The position numbers and the translations under genes are program-made. The notes under the pieces are model-generated. The model did no database searches. It was not told the origin of the DNA and saw only the letters and a list, made by a program, of their open reading frames with translations. 64,000 nt of DNA from Hirsutella rhossiliensis (lineage: Eukaryota; Ascomycota; Sordariomycetes; Hypocreales; Ophiocordycipitaceae), in contig NW_025408670.1 in the NCBI RefSeq assembly GCF_020360975.1, positions 3,906,001 through 3,970,000 on the forward strand, given 5' to 3'. This document shows, piece by piece, positions 51,384 to 63,022 of this stretch (positions are counted from its first letter, which is position 1; every line of letters starts with the position of its first letter).

Positions 51384-51654
51384 TATCGCACGGAGGATGA
51401 GCAAGTGGGCATAAAGATCAGGGACTGGAAGACTCTTGATTCTGCTATCTAAGGTGGGAAAGAGGCGAGATCTTTATAGACTGCCTGAATATGAGAATGG
51501 AAGGGAATGGTAGTGAATGGAAGCATCTGATCAGATCATCTGGAAGCCACTGATGCGTTGATGATGCCTCCTAGAAGTTTCTGTGGGGAAATGTGGAAAC
51601 GGACTGTGCGAATAGGGGGTCAGACTGTTGGAGGCTGATATCCTATGTGTGACA
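51384..51654 (-). repeat. 3' LTR of Copia
   Basis: 271 bp; on the coding strand it runs from TGTCACAC to GCGATA. It is preceded on that strand by a polypurine tract (CTGGGGGGGTA, 51,655-51,665) that would prime plus-strand synthesis. Confidence 0.92.
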
Positions 51655-51659
51655 TACCC

Positions 51660-54600
51660 CCCCAGGTTGTGCTGGCTAGTGGGCAGTGCAAACTGAAGAA
51701 AGAAACTAGATCCCTAGCAACGTAGAGTCTGATACCAAGGAACCATTGTAATTCCCCTTGGTCTGTCATCGCGTACTTCCTCTTGAGGGCTGCAACCATC
51801 TCATCAGCTGCGTCCTCGTTTTCCTTGCGATAGAGGAAAACAATATCGTCAACGAAGAAGAAAACAGTGAGCCAGTCGTTCTGGAAGATGCAGGGTTCGT
51901 CGGGACACTGTGTAAGACCAAGCTCTCTGAATGCAGCAGTGAGTTCCTTCTGCCAAAGAAGAGGGGACCGTCGGAGGCCATAGAGGGCTCGCATGAGGCG
52001 AAGAGCCCATCCCTGTCTGTAGTATCCGTCTGGGAAGGCTACATAGACCTCCTCCTCGTCTTCTAAGAGGGCGTTTGTGAAGGCATTAACTGCGTCGAGC
52101 TGTCGGGTCTCAAGGTCGAATTTGGCGGTGATGGCCATGAGAATCCGGAAAGAACGTCCTGCAAGGGTTGCTGCATAGGTGTCCTTGTCACCTAGCTGTT
52201 GAAGATCTCCTCGAACACAAAGACGGGCTTTGAACTTTGTAAGAAAGCCATGCTTGTCGAACTTATACTTAAAGACCCAGGTAAGTGGCAAAGCTTGCCC
52301 GTGACCTGGTCTCTGGGGACCGCTCTGAAGGTTCCTCTCTGTTGGAGTGCTTTCCACTCGGCGTGGGCTCCTTCTCTGAACTGAGGACCAAATCTGTGGG
52401 TGCGAAGTTCCTTATACGTCGTAGGTTCGGGAGGAAGGTGTCGTCTGTGAAGTTTTTCTTCTCTGCCGAGAAAGAAAGAGCTGTGGAATTGACCCTTAGT
52501 GTTGGTCGAAAAAGCACTGAGCTTGCGAGGCTTTGGAGTGCGGGCTGAGCGCCGTGGCTGAGAGTCACTCGGACCGGGGTCCGGTGTCGGATATGGGTGC
52601 TGAATGTCATGAAACTCATCCTGATCATCCGAGTCCTCATGATCAGATGGTTCGGGTTGTACCACAATCGTGGTGGCGTCTCCTTGGTCTGAGGTTGAGG
52701 GAGATTGCTCAACGGGGTCAGGTTCAGGTTCATCGATTTGAGTGGGGATTTCCTCGTAATCCGACTCGTCCTCGATGTGGGCTGGAAGCTGTACTTCCAC
52801 GCGCTGTGGGATAGGTTCTGGTGGCTGATCATTTCCGTCATAGAAGATGCTTTCATTGAAGGTCACATCTCGGACCCTTCGGACTTCTGATGTGGACGGA
52901 ATCCAGATCCTGAAAATGTTCGTGGAATCATATCCAACGAGATAACCGATTTCTGTGTGAGGTCGGTCTTTAGGTCCTTCTTCTGTCTGTTCTGAAGGGC
53001 CTGGGGTGTCAAGGGATAGGCTCTGCAGCCGTATGCCTTGAGAAACGTGATGTCAGGCTGGTCTTGCTGGTAGCCTATGTCTCTGTTGTTGTCTCGCAGC
53101 CACTGATGAAGCAGCTGGAAAGGCGTTCGGAAGCTGTGGTTCTGCATGGGCGATCTGTTGTGCAAAAACACTGCTGCTTTCCAAGTCTCTGGCCAAAGAT
53201 CAGATGGTAAATTGGCATCAATTCCCATTGTTCTGGCCTGGGCAGATATTACCCCCAGATCGCTCTGCAGAGCCGTTTTGAGCAGGAGTGTAAGGGCAGA
53301 AGGTTCATCTTGAATCCCCTTTTCCTCGATCCAGCTCTCATACGCACTCTGAAGAGAACGATCGTTATCACGGTGGATAATGCAAATATTGAGATTCCAT
53401 TGGCGTTGAATCATTGCCTCATGGTTTCTCAAAGCAGTCATAACGGACCCTTGTGTCGCGTCATTCAGAAGGTAGATGAAGATCATGCTTGTAAATTCAT
53501 CTTTGATAAGAAGAACAGCTTCCTTGCCGTTGAATGAGGTGTTCATACTGAAGATATCAACGTAGATTCTCCAGAATGGTCTGGGGCTCGGTTTTGAGGG
53601 GTTCGGCGAGAGACGACCTTCTTTCCCTTCCCAAGGGAACACGCGGTGCAATCGATGGTAACTGGGCCTTTGATCTTCGAACCCGTCGTGTTCTCAACAA
53701 GACGCTCTAGGGCTTGAGCGTTCAAGTGGCCTAGGCGCTTATGCCAAAGCGTAGCATCTGCTGTTTTCACTGCGCGAGGTGCAGATGAAGATGTGAAGTT
53801 GGAGGCGTGAGAGTCCTCCTTAATCGGGTTGAACTCGATGACCGGTTGACGAAAGCGGCGTTTCGTATGAAATATAATCTGATCGTCTTTAGAGACGCGT
53901 CCAGATAGTGGATTCCAGTTGTATCCCTTCGCAAGAAAGCGGTCGAGGATGCGATGTTGGTGTGGAATTTTGGCACGAAGGCAACTTCGTTGAGCTGAAA
54001 AAGTCCTCCTTCTTCAAGCTTCATACGGACTGTGCCGTAGCCAAGGATCTGAAGTTGACTATCGCCTGCAAAGAGCTCTTTTGGCTCTGCAAGGGCGGTG
54101 TAGTCAAGAAAACGGGATCGGTTGTTGCAAATGTGTGTGTCTGATCCGGAATCAAGGATAAAGGAGTCATACAGCGGGTAGACTGCCTTTCCCGTCGAGA
54201 AACTGGTTGATGGAGGTGTTGAGGAGGCGGTGTGTTGTCAGGAGCTGGTAGAAGACCGGCAAACGCTGTGCCTTTAACGGAGGAGTCGGACGATTTCTCC
54301 ATTTCCTTCTTCTTGAAGTCTTGTGCTTTCTCCGTCATCTTCTTTGCCCATGGATTGAGTCGAGGATTTCCTTGATCTTCTTCTCAACCTTCTGATCAGG
54401 AGTCCAGCCATCAGGCCGAGCTGATTTGATGAGATAGAAGCAATCTACGAAGCGGTGATATTCTCCGCAGACACACATAGGAACACCATCAGCGTTCTTG
54501 CTTGAAGACCACTTAGGCTTGTCCTCTTTCCTCTCCGATTTCTCTCCTTGCCTTGGAAGGCAGCTCGAATGATCCTTTGCTGTTGTTGGCGGCCTTGATT

Positions 54601-55333
54601 CGGTGAGCTCGTTCAAAGATCTCACTGATCTTAATGCCGTCCGGGAAGTCGGTCTTCCACTCAGGCTTGCCGAATACGGCCTCGTCTTCCATTTTGTTGA
54701 CCCAATAGTCTGTGAATGGGGCGTTGATGGACGAAACAGCCTGTAGGAAATCTTGGGTAGGGCGAAGGTCCTGGACATCAGGAAGCCCTAATTGCTTTGC
54801 CTCAGTGAGGACTTTCTGCCATTGGGTGACCCAAGCTTCGATCTTGGTCCTGTTTGGCGACTGAAGGGTGGAACGATAACGCTGAACAACTTCCTCTCGA
54901 GTGCCCAGTCGGTTGGGGCCACACGAGCCTGAAGCAAGGCAAGTTGCTTTGCAACGTCGTGTTCCTCGGCAATGGTGCTGTAGTAGTTGCCGATGGTCTT
55001 GACGATGTGTTGTTGAAGGCTGGCGAGTGCCTTCACTTGATCCCTATACCCTTGAAGCTTCGAGCGGTATTGGGTGTGGAGGAATTCGAGACGGCGAAAT
55101 TCCTCCGAGGTCAGATCCACGAGATCAGATGCTTCGTGGTTGATTTGTCGGAATGTTGGTTCAACTGGCTGCTGAAGAACCGGCTTACCCTCCTTGACGG
55201 CAGGGTCCAGAAAGTCCCAAAGACTGTGGGACGTGGCGAATTTCTTGATGATAGAAATCCATTGTTTCCAGTCGCAAGGGCCGTTGAGCACGGTGCCCTT
55301 GGAAGAGCCATCAAGATCTAGAGCTGAGCTCAT
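51660..55333 (-). pseudogene. Copia gag-pol, frameshifted and lacking RNase H
   Basis: Gag starts at ATG 55,333 (MSSALDLDGSS) with a WKQWISIIKKFA...LWDFLDP block. A Cys/His knuckle (CVCGEYHRFVDC) lies near 54,470. Protease active site DSGSDTHIC is at about 54,153-54,135. GAG-pre-integrase WHKRLGHLNAQALERL is near 53,740. Integrase (53,600-52,900) has YVDIF and HRDND, then an SAER-type Glu region that is out of frame. RT (about 52,290-51,700) has QLDAVNAF and FFFVDDIVF. The polyprotein is split by several frameshifts, for example near 54,895 and 53,290. Each of these two would be repaired by one base in a short G or C run. After WFLGIRLY the sequence runs into the polypurine tract, so the RT tail and the whole RNase H are absent. 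The element moves RNA via cDNA, but this copy cannot act autonomously. Confidence 0.9.
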
Positions 55334-55394
55334 TGTGGAAGCTATTCTGCGCAGCGGAGTGAACAAGAATAAGATACCCAGTCAGTGGCAGACC

Positions 55395-55405
55395 GGGCTC
55401 ATAAC
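55395..55405 (-). promoter_or_regulatory. Primer binding site for a half initiator-tRNA
   Basis: Directly after the 5' LTR the coding strand reads GTTATGAGCCC. Its complement GGGCTCATAAC matches the anticodon stem-loop of initiator tRNA-Met and does not match a tRNA 3' end. Drosophila copia is known to prime from an internally cleaved initiator tRNA-Met in this way. The match and position are seen; the mechanism is inferred. Confidence 0.7.
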
Positions 55406-55676
55406 TATCGCACGGAGGATGAGCAAGTGGGCATAAAGATCAGGGACTGGAAGACTCTTGATTCTGCTATCTAAGGTGGGAAAGAGGCGAGATCTTTATA
55501 GACTGCCTGAATATGAGAATGGAAGGGAATGGTAGTGAATGGAAGCATCTGATCAGATCATCTGGAAGCCACTGATGCGTTGATGATGCCTCCTAGAAGT
55601 TTCTGTGGGGAAATGTGGAAACGGACTGTGCGAATAGGGGGTCAGACTGTTGGAGGCTGATATCCTATGTGTGACA
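55406..55676 (-). repeat. 5' LTR of Copia
   Basis: 271 bp, identical in length and, by eye, in sequence to the 3' LTR. It should contain the element's promoter. Confidence 0.92.
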
Positions 55677-55681
55677 GATAC

Positions 55682-58600
55682 TAATAACTTAAACCTATAC
55701 GCTATCTATAGTTCTTTCTAGAACGCTAAAAGGAACTTAGGGTCTTAGTTAAAGATAATCTAAGTAGGAATCCCTTAATTATAGCGTATTAACTTAGTAA
55801 ATAGTACCTTAGCTTAGTCTTCCGCGGTAAACTAATTATAGCTTAGGATAAGAAGCTTTATTTTTAAGAACTTATTAGTTACTATTAGTAGTATATTATA
55901 ATAGACTTAGATAGGTAGTATCTATAGAGTTTAGTCTATAAGGATATCTAAGAGTCCTATAACGAAATCTATAGTAATTATATAGAAAGGTAAGGCTAGG
56001 GACGTAATTAAAACTAACTCGCTAAGGGCCTTTAACTAGTTAGTTTAGTTCTTATAGTAAGTATTATACTTATCGATAAAGCTATCGATAAGTTTCTTAA
56101 GGCTAGTAATAGTAAATATAAAAGATAACTCCTTTTATATCTTTCGCCGTCTAAGGTAAAATTTATATATATAGTTATTAGCGATAATTTCCTTAGTATA
56201 GATAGTAGGGATATAAAGCCGATAACGACCTTTAAACTTAACTAAGTAGAGTAACCTATTCCGCTAAATAAATAGGAGACCGACCTAAGACTTATCGTTT
56301 CTAAGCTACTTTAGTATACTAGCCTACTTAGGTTCTTCTATATATACTCCTTAAATCTTTTAGTATAGGTTAGGTTAAATAAAGGATTTTATAACTATAT
56401 ATATATATTCGACTAGCGCTTTATTTTCCTAGACGCGGTCTAATTTCCTAGGTTTATATTTCCTAGGTATTATAGATAGTAGTTAAGATAGTATATTAGT
56501 AAGGATATTTATAGTTCTAGGAATATAGTAGACCTTTAAGGGAAACTAGCTAAGGTACTATAAAGTAAGTATAAGCTAATTATTAGTCTTTATACTAGTA
56601 GTAAATAGTAATATTTACTTTAGGATTATACTTATAGCGGCGTAGTTAGTTAGTATAACGACCTTTAATAGTAAGGTAGAGATAATATATAACCGGAGCT
56701 TTTAATATACCTAAGAAAGATAAGCGACTTTAAGTTTAGTAGGCTAGTATTTAGGTTCTCTACTAATTAGGCGTTTACTAAGGTAAAGGATTAGCTAGAT
56801 ACTTATTTAAGGTAGGGTCCTTCCTAGGTTCTAGTCTACCCCCGGTATAAGGTAGAAGGCTACTATTATAAAGCCTAGCTTATAGCTAGCGTCGATTTAT
56901 AGGAATAATAGCTATTATAAGTTAAAATAGTATAGCTATATTAGTTCTATAAAAGCGTTTATAATATCTTAGAAGGCCTATTCCTCTACTAAGGAAGGTT
57001 AGTACGTTACTTTAGAGGTATATTTATTCCTTACCGATCCTTTAAGTAGCGCTTAACTATCTTATACTTCCTTAAGTATCGCCGTTTTCTAAACCTAGAG
57101 CGCCTCTACCCTCTAAGAAAAGTAAGCTACTAAGTACTATAGCTAGTTAACTAAGCTAAGCTACTTTTCTAGTACTTATAAGGTATTTAGAAACTCTATA
57201 TCTTATAATACCTATACTTATTCTTTAGTATTTATTAGGCCGATACTATTAACTTAAAATCCTAATAGTTTTATAGATAGGTAGCCTAGGAATAATTTCG
57301 ATCTAGCTAGGGCTAGGTTATAGTCTATAAAGAGTTAAAAGATAGTTTAAAGGTAATAAATATAGTTATCTTTTATATTTAAGTATATTATAATATTATC
57401 GATATACTTAAAGGAATATTCTATATATTCCTAAAGGATTTAGTCTATAAATCTTTAAACGTATATAGGTAAGTTCTTATATCCTATTAAGGCTACTATT
57501 AGTCGTTCTAAGCCTCTATAACTAATTACTATAAACCTTTCCCGATACTCCTTATAAATAAGGAACTAATAAAAGAAAGACTAAGCGTTTACGGCGGAAA
57601 TAAAACGTTTCCCTTATAGCTTTTAGATTATATCTCCTTAAAGCGGTATTAAGTAAGCGTCTAAGATAGCTACGCTATTAAGAGCGCGTAGGTCTATTAC
57701 TATTTAGCCCTTTTCGTTACTATATATAGTTCTTTAAACTATAAATATAGGGCAAGCGAATAAGGTTGCTTTTATAGCCTATTTTATACGCCCTTTTTAG
57801 TATAGGTCCTTATAAGTCTAGTCGATTAATACCTTATCCTTTTAGCTAAGCGGGTAAGCCCTAGACGCTAGTTTATATAGGTGCTAATTTTCTATTAGCG
57901 GAATATATATATAGTAGTCTAGGTAGACCTTAATAGTACCTTAGTCCTTCTATAGGGTTAGGAAAGAGGCGACCGTATATTAGATCTTTCTTATAAACGT
58001 AAGGTCCTAATTATAGATTTTAACGTTCTCTAAAATAGTTATTTCTAAGAGGCTATAGTCTCGTAAAATCCTAATCTTATAGTTTAGAGTTTATTTATAT
58101 ATCTATAAAAGGAGTTCTCCTTTAATAGACTTAGGGCTCCCTTCTTTTAGGGTTTCTACTAATAGGTTAGTAACCTAGTATAGGTCGCTATATTTTATAG
58201 TTTTCTATATAGCCGACTCTTTAGTCGGAGTTACCCTAGCTAGGGTTTCCTTAGGTAGGTCGATCTATAAAAACTATATTTCGTTACTAAGGTCTACTAG
58301 TACTCCTAAGTACTATCCTTTCTTAAATTTAATATAGCGAGCGGTAGTATTAACCGCTATAACTAGTATTATACCTTAGATTAAGTTATAAGCTAATAAT
58401 AGGTCTCTTAGAAAGAATACTAGGTTATAATCCCTTAGTATATCTTTAATCTATACTAGTAGGCGTTCTATCTTATATATAAGGACGTTAACGTTAGCTT
58501 AGTATATAACTTAACGATAGATCGCGTAGCCTTATTAAGTTAAGTAAGCTATAACTATTAGGTTACTATATAAGCTAATAGATATTATTCCCTTAGAATT

Positions 58601-58900
58601 TAAGATATCGACTTTATTCAATACTAAGAAATCTTATCTAAGTAATAATCCTATAAATAGGGTCTAGACTACCTAGGCGCCGATAGTAAATTATCTAACC
58701 TTAAATCTTATTTCTTATTTCCTTAGGATATTTATTATTAAGGTCGCTTAACCCTTAGTTTAGCTTTTCCTTATACTATATAGTAGGACCTACTAGGTTA
58801 TATTAAGGGTTATATTATTAAAGTAGTTAAGCTAGTCTTCCTTAATTATAAAGCGGGCTATACTAGAGTCTATATATACGTTTAATAGCTAGTCCGGGCC
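55682..58900 (-). pseudogene. Gypsy-A copy 2 pol, protease to integrase N-terminal part
   Basis: The part of pol upstream of the Copia insertion. The protease block is near 58,885-58,855, RT (complement of a YIDN box) near 57,390, then RNase H and the zinc-binding and first half of the integrase core down to 55,682. It is collinear with copy 1 28,880-32,095 and densely interrupted by TAG/TAA. Confidence 0.75.
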
Positions 58901-59299
58901 TTTAGTTTTAAAGATAGATATCTAAGCGTATATAAAATAAGATAGCTTCGATAGATCTAATATTTCAGTTTATAGCGCTACTCTTATAGTTAGCTAGTTC
59001 CTTAGTATTTTAAGCGAACGGCTTAGTCTTATAGGTTCTACTTTTATTATATCGGGAATAAATAAGATCTTATCTTTTATTTCTTTAGTTTCTTCTCCTA
59101 CGTCGGCGGTAGTATTACTATCTTCTAGCCCTTTATCTTAGGTAAATAGGATCTAGTTTTATATTTCCTAAGAAAGATAGATCCTACCCTAGTCGTTAGT
59201 TAGTGCCGCTTAAAGCTAACGGGCGAGGTTAATAACGATTAGGTTTTCCTAAGAGCCCTCCTTTAGTTTTAAATCCTAAGGCTATAGTCTAGTTTAAGG

Positions 59300-60400
59300 A
59301 CTAGTTAATTAGTTTAGTACTAAGCCTACGTTTACCTACTATAGATTATTCTATCTTAATATAGTTATTATATTTCCTTTCTATTAAAATTATCCTCGTT
59401 CCTAGGGTTTTTAAGCGGTTAGTTTAGCTATAAATAAGGTAAAGTTTACTATAGTCTTATTCTTAGTTTTATATAACCTACCTTATATATATCCTTTTAC
59501 TATATTACTTATTTTCCCCTATAACCTAACCGTTAGCTTAGTTTCTAACTATAGGATAAGTTACTTATAGTTATTAATCTAAGTATTAAATAATTCTAGA
59601 CTAGTAGGTCGGCGGAATAATTCTTATAGTAATACGTTTAGTTATTAATAGACTAGTATAGTAAGGTGCTCTTTTAAGTATAATACTACTTTTGCTTTTT
59701 AGCGGAGCTTTAATATCTATCTATAGAAGTCGGCTCTATTTATAATATCTAAGGTAGTAATCGTTCTATTTATAATAATCTTAAAGCTACTTCTAGCTAG
59801 ATAGTAAAGCGTTTTTATAGTTTAGTATACTAAGCGGTATATCCTTAGTTTAAGGTATAAAGTATAGCTTAGTTAGATTTACTAAGATCGCTAGAATACT
59901 ATTTAATAGCGGTTCTATAAAGTAAGCTAAGGATTAGTATTACTAGTTTATTAGTATATTCCGGTCCGCGGATAGCTACCTATTTTAGGGAATTAATAAA
60001 TCTATCGATACTTCTATATATAATCGTTTTCTTAGTTTCTTCGAGGACGTTAAACGTTATATTAAAGGGGCTAGCGGGGTTAAACTTCCCTATATCTTTT
60101 AGTTTAATATATACTAGGGGTGCTTAAGGAGGGTTTATAGTAGTATTATCCTTAGTTTCTCTTACTATAACTTTTACTAGTAGTCTTATAAGAGCTTCTT
60201 TTATAATTAGACTTACTAGCTAGTTCGCTAAGGTTATTATCGCGAACGTACTACTAAGGGTAGTATTATTTAAAGGTTCTTTCTTATTTTATTTATCGTA
60301 GTTTAGTAAACTTCTTAGCGAACTTCTAGGGCTTTATCTTTTTAATAGAGGTAGTTAAGGTAAGGCGGGGAAAGCTATACTATACCGATTTCTATATAGC
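59300..60400 (-). pseudogene. Gypsy-A copy 2 gag remnant
   Basis: Collinear with the gag region of copy 1 (27,260-28,800), for example the complement of the KETEKT and GPEYANELV stretches at about 60,040-59,920. Only TAG/TAA-riddled text remains. Ends are approximate. Confidence 0.5.
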
Positions 60401-61600
60401 TTTATTACTTATAGCTAATATTACTTTATCGCTAGAACGTATTCTAGGTTATTAATTTATTCTTATAGGCTTTAACGATTAGCTAGGTAGGCTAGTAAGT
60501 TATATTATAGAAGTTCCGCTCTTAATTCCTCTAGGCGTTATTCCTACCGCTAGGATAGGCGATCTAGCTATCTTCCGTTTCTATAAGTACTTAACGGGAA
60601 ATATCCTAGAAATAGGTATCTTTCTAACCGCTAATAAAAGCTCTATAATACTTAAGCTTTAATACGTTAAAGTTCTACCTCTATCTAAAGTTCCCTAAGT
60701 ATTTCTTTTATAAAAAGAGATTAAGAAGCTAGTATTTATTAGTATATAAGTAGGAGCTTTTTTCCTAAGAAGATATTAGGGTTTATAGGTCGAGGTTAAC
60801 TTATCCCTTTCCCTATTCTTTCTCTTTTATTCTACTAAATATAGACTTTAAGAGAATAGATAGTTAAGGGAATTAAAATTACTACTATTTATTATATACT
60901 AGTCCCTTAGTATAAGGCTAGTATATTAACCTTACTATCTACCTAGATCTAGTATAGGTCTAATAAGTAACTAAATAAACTAGCTACTATACGTAATTAA
61001 ATATATTATATAGACTAGCTACTATATATTATTACGCGCGTTAAATATAAACTAGCTACTGGTTTTATAAGTTAAAGTAAGAGTAGTAATAACTATCTAT
61101 ATTCTTTTCTACCCGCTTAAGATCTAGTAAGTTCTCTATCCTCTATATATACTATAATAAGCGTAAGACCTTACTTAGGGCTTTAACTAAGTAATATCTT
61201 AAACTTATAATTATACGATAGTAGTACGGTATATTAGTAGTATTTCTTAGTATTTTCCCTAAGTAAGTATAGGTATTTCTCTATAATTTCCCCGCTATAT
61301 TCTTATAGTAACTTCTTAGGGAAATATTAATATAGTCCTTAAGGAACTATTATTACTTAGGAAATTATAGTATATTCCCTATATAATATATCCCTAGGGG
61401 AAATCTCTATAAAATATCTATATAATCCGCTTAGTTATTATTTCTAGGATTTCTAGGTGATTTCCCGGAGTTTACCTAGTAGCTTCTAGGTTCCTTCTTC
61501 TATAAGGAGCCTTAAGGAGTTAGGGGTAACTTCCTTAAGGAAAGTAGATATCGTTCTAGGTACCTAGATTATCGACTATAGGGTATCCTATAATAATAAG

Positions 61601-62480
61601 GATAACTACTAGTAATATAATTATTATAGCGTAAAGAGTTTTTAGCTATTTAATAATTTATTTTCTTTACCTTAAAGTATTAAGTATATAGTATATTAAT
61701 AGGATCTCTACTTAAGTTAATATATTTAGTAAGAGTAGCACGCTTAGAGGCTTTTTAGGAACGACTTTTTAATATATAACTAAATATACTATTAGTAGTA
61801 TATCCTAAAAGAATAAAGAAATAAGGAATAATATACTTATATATAACGTAATAAGGATATATTTATATATAGCGGCTAAGGTAGCTATAGTAGGTCTTAT
61901 AAATAAGACTAAAAGGAAGGGAGATATCGTATTATAACTATAGCTACTAAGCCGCTAACGGTCGACCGTTATTAAGTATATAATACGGTTTAATAGATAA
62001 ATAGTTAGTATAACTATCTAATAAATATAAGATCGAGGGGATTATAGAGATCTAAGTAATATAGGATTAATAAGATTACTACGCTCTATATAATCTAATA
62101 TTAAGGATTATAGCTATTTACTTTTACTCCTTTAAATAGATAGCTCTCTAGCTTTTAATATAATTATTACGATCTTTATTATAATCTTATCTTTAATTCC
62201 GATTACTTAATTACCTAGTTATAGTCTATAGTCTATAACCTCTAACTTATTTACTAACGTAATATACTTATTATTACTTCGACCACGCCCTATTATATCT
62301 ATTAATATAAACCCCTCGATAGGTTTATCCCTTAAGAATAACACCGGTCGTTATAACTAGCCCTTTCTTTATAAGTAGCTAATAAAGACTAAAAGGGTCC
62401 TTTAAGTAAGGGCCTTATATATAGCGTATTATATATATATAATAAAAGGTAATAAATTAACTAAGCTACCTAGCTTATTA
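61601..62480. other. RIP-degraded target DNA right of Gypsy-A copy 2
   Basis: Continuation of the DNA that ends at 47,446; removal of Gypsy-A copy 2 and one ATAAG restores it. AT-rich with CA/TG rare. No motif or gene is legible. Confidence 0.5.
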
Positions 62481-62490
62481 ATTAACTATA

Positions 62491-62580
62491 CTTATTAACT
62501 ATACTATATACTTATTAACTATACTATATACTTATTAACTATACTATATACTTATTAACTATACTATATACTTATTAACT
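62491..62580. repeat. 20-bp minisatellite, 4.5 copies
   Basis: Perfect tandem copies of CTTATTAACTATACTATATA at 62,491-62,510, 62,511-62,530, 62,531-62,550 and 62,551-62,570, plus a half copy. The perfect identity suggests recent expansion after RIP of the surroundings. Confidence 0.9.
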
Positions 62581-62606
62581 ATTTAAGTAATGCCTAGACT
62601 CTTATA

Positions 62607-62870
62607 TATAGCTACCCTTTCCTTAATTAGTTATAAGCCCCTAAGCTCTATAGCTAGCTAGGACTATTAATAGGGGCCTAGGCCCTTATTAGCCTTACTA
62701 TAGCCCTAGAGGCTCTATATAAGTAATAAAAAAAAGCCTACGCCTTTATATACTCCGTAATACCTTTTTCCTAAATAGTTATAAGCCCCTAGGCTCTATA
62801 GCTAGCTAGGACTACTAATAGGGGCCTAGGCCCTTATTAGCCTCGCTATAGCCTTAGAGGCTATATGCGA
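62607..62870. repeat. Repeat D, tandem pair
   Basis: Two copies (62,607-62,721 and 62,768-62,870) of the unit also seen at 41,436-41,548. Both contain AGCTAGCTAGGACTA and AGGGGCCTAGGCCCTTATTAG and end in an A-rich run. They mark the right edge of the RIP tract. Confidence 0.7.
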
Positions 62871-62896
62871 GTAATAAGATAAAAAAAAGGCACCTC

Positions 62897-63022
62897 TTAG
62901 TTTTCGGAAAAGACGTTGTAGTGGGCGGCGAAGAAGAGCCGTAATTTGCTGCCGGTTTGCTTTTTAGTGTTGCGGTCCAACACGCCGGAGAGCTTCCCAG
63001 CCTTGCTTTTTCCAGCATACAT
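62897..63022 (-). CDS. Small 41-residue open frame at RIP boundary
   Basis: An ATG at 63,022 on the minus strand opens a 41-residue basic peptide (MYAGKSKAGKLSG..., ending HYNVFSEN) that stops at 62,897, right at the edge of the AT-rich block. Composition is normal. It could be the last exon of a truncated gene or a repeat-encoded fragment. I do not recognise it. Confidence 0.2.
   Translation of the reverse strand: MYAGKSKAGKLSGVLDRNTKKQTGSKLRLFFAAHYNVFSEN

Larger units (their letters stand above)
51384..55676 (-). mobile_element. Young Copia element, un-RIPed, nested in Gypsy-A copy 2
   Basis: A 4,293-bp Ty1/Copia element with 271-bp LTRs (51,384-51,654 and 55,406-55,676) that are identical by eye, and a perfect 5-bp target duplication GATAC (51,379-51,383 and 55,677-55,681). 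The uninterrupted target is visible in Gypsy-A copy 1 near 32,095. Coding direction is minus. The element has normal composition with abundant CA/TG, in contrast to its host. Internal order: primer site, Gag, protease, GAG-pre-integrase, integrase, RT, polypurine tract. RNase H is missing. Confidence 0.95.
47452..61595 (-). mobile_element. Gypsy-A chromovirus copy 2, RIP-inactivated, split by Copia
   Basis: Inverted second member of the Gypsy-A family. LTRs of 706 bp lie at 47,452-48,157 (3' LTR) and 60,890-61,595 (5' LTR), with a perfect 5-bp target duplication ATAAG (47,447-47,451 and 61,596-61,600). Total length is 14.1 kb. Subtracting the 4.3-kb Copia insertion and its target duplication leaves 9.85 kb, close to copy 1. 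The same domain order can be followed on the minus strand, including the extra ORF before the 3' LTR. CA/TG are nearly absent. Confidence 0.92.

Noticed and set aside
61596..61600. Gypsy-A copy 2 as two separate solo LTRs
   Set aside because: Matching 5-bp ATAAG duplications at both outer ends and collinear gag-pol between them show one element interrupted by Copia.
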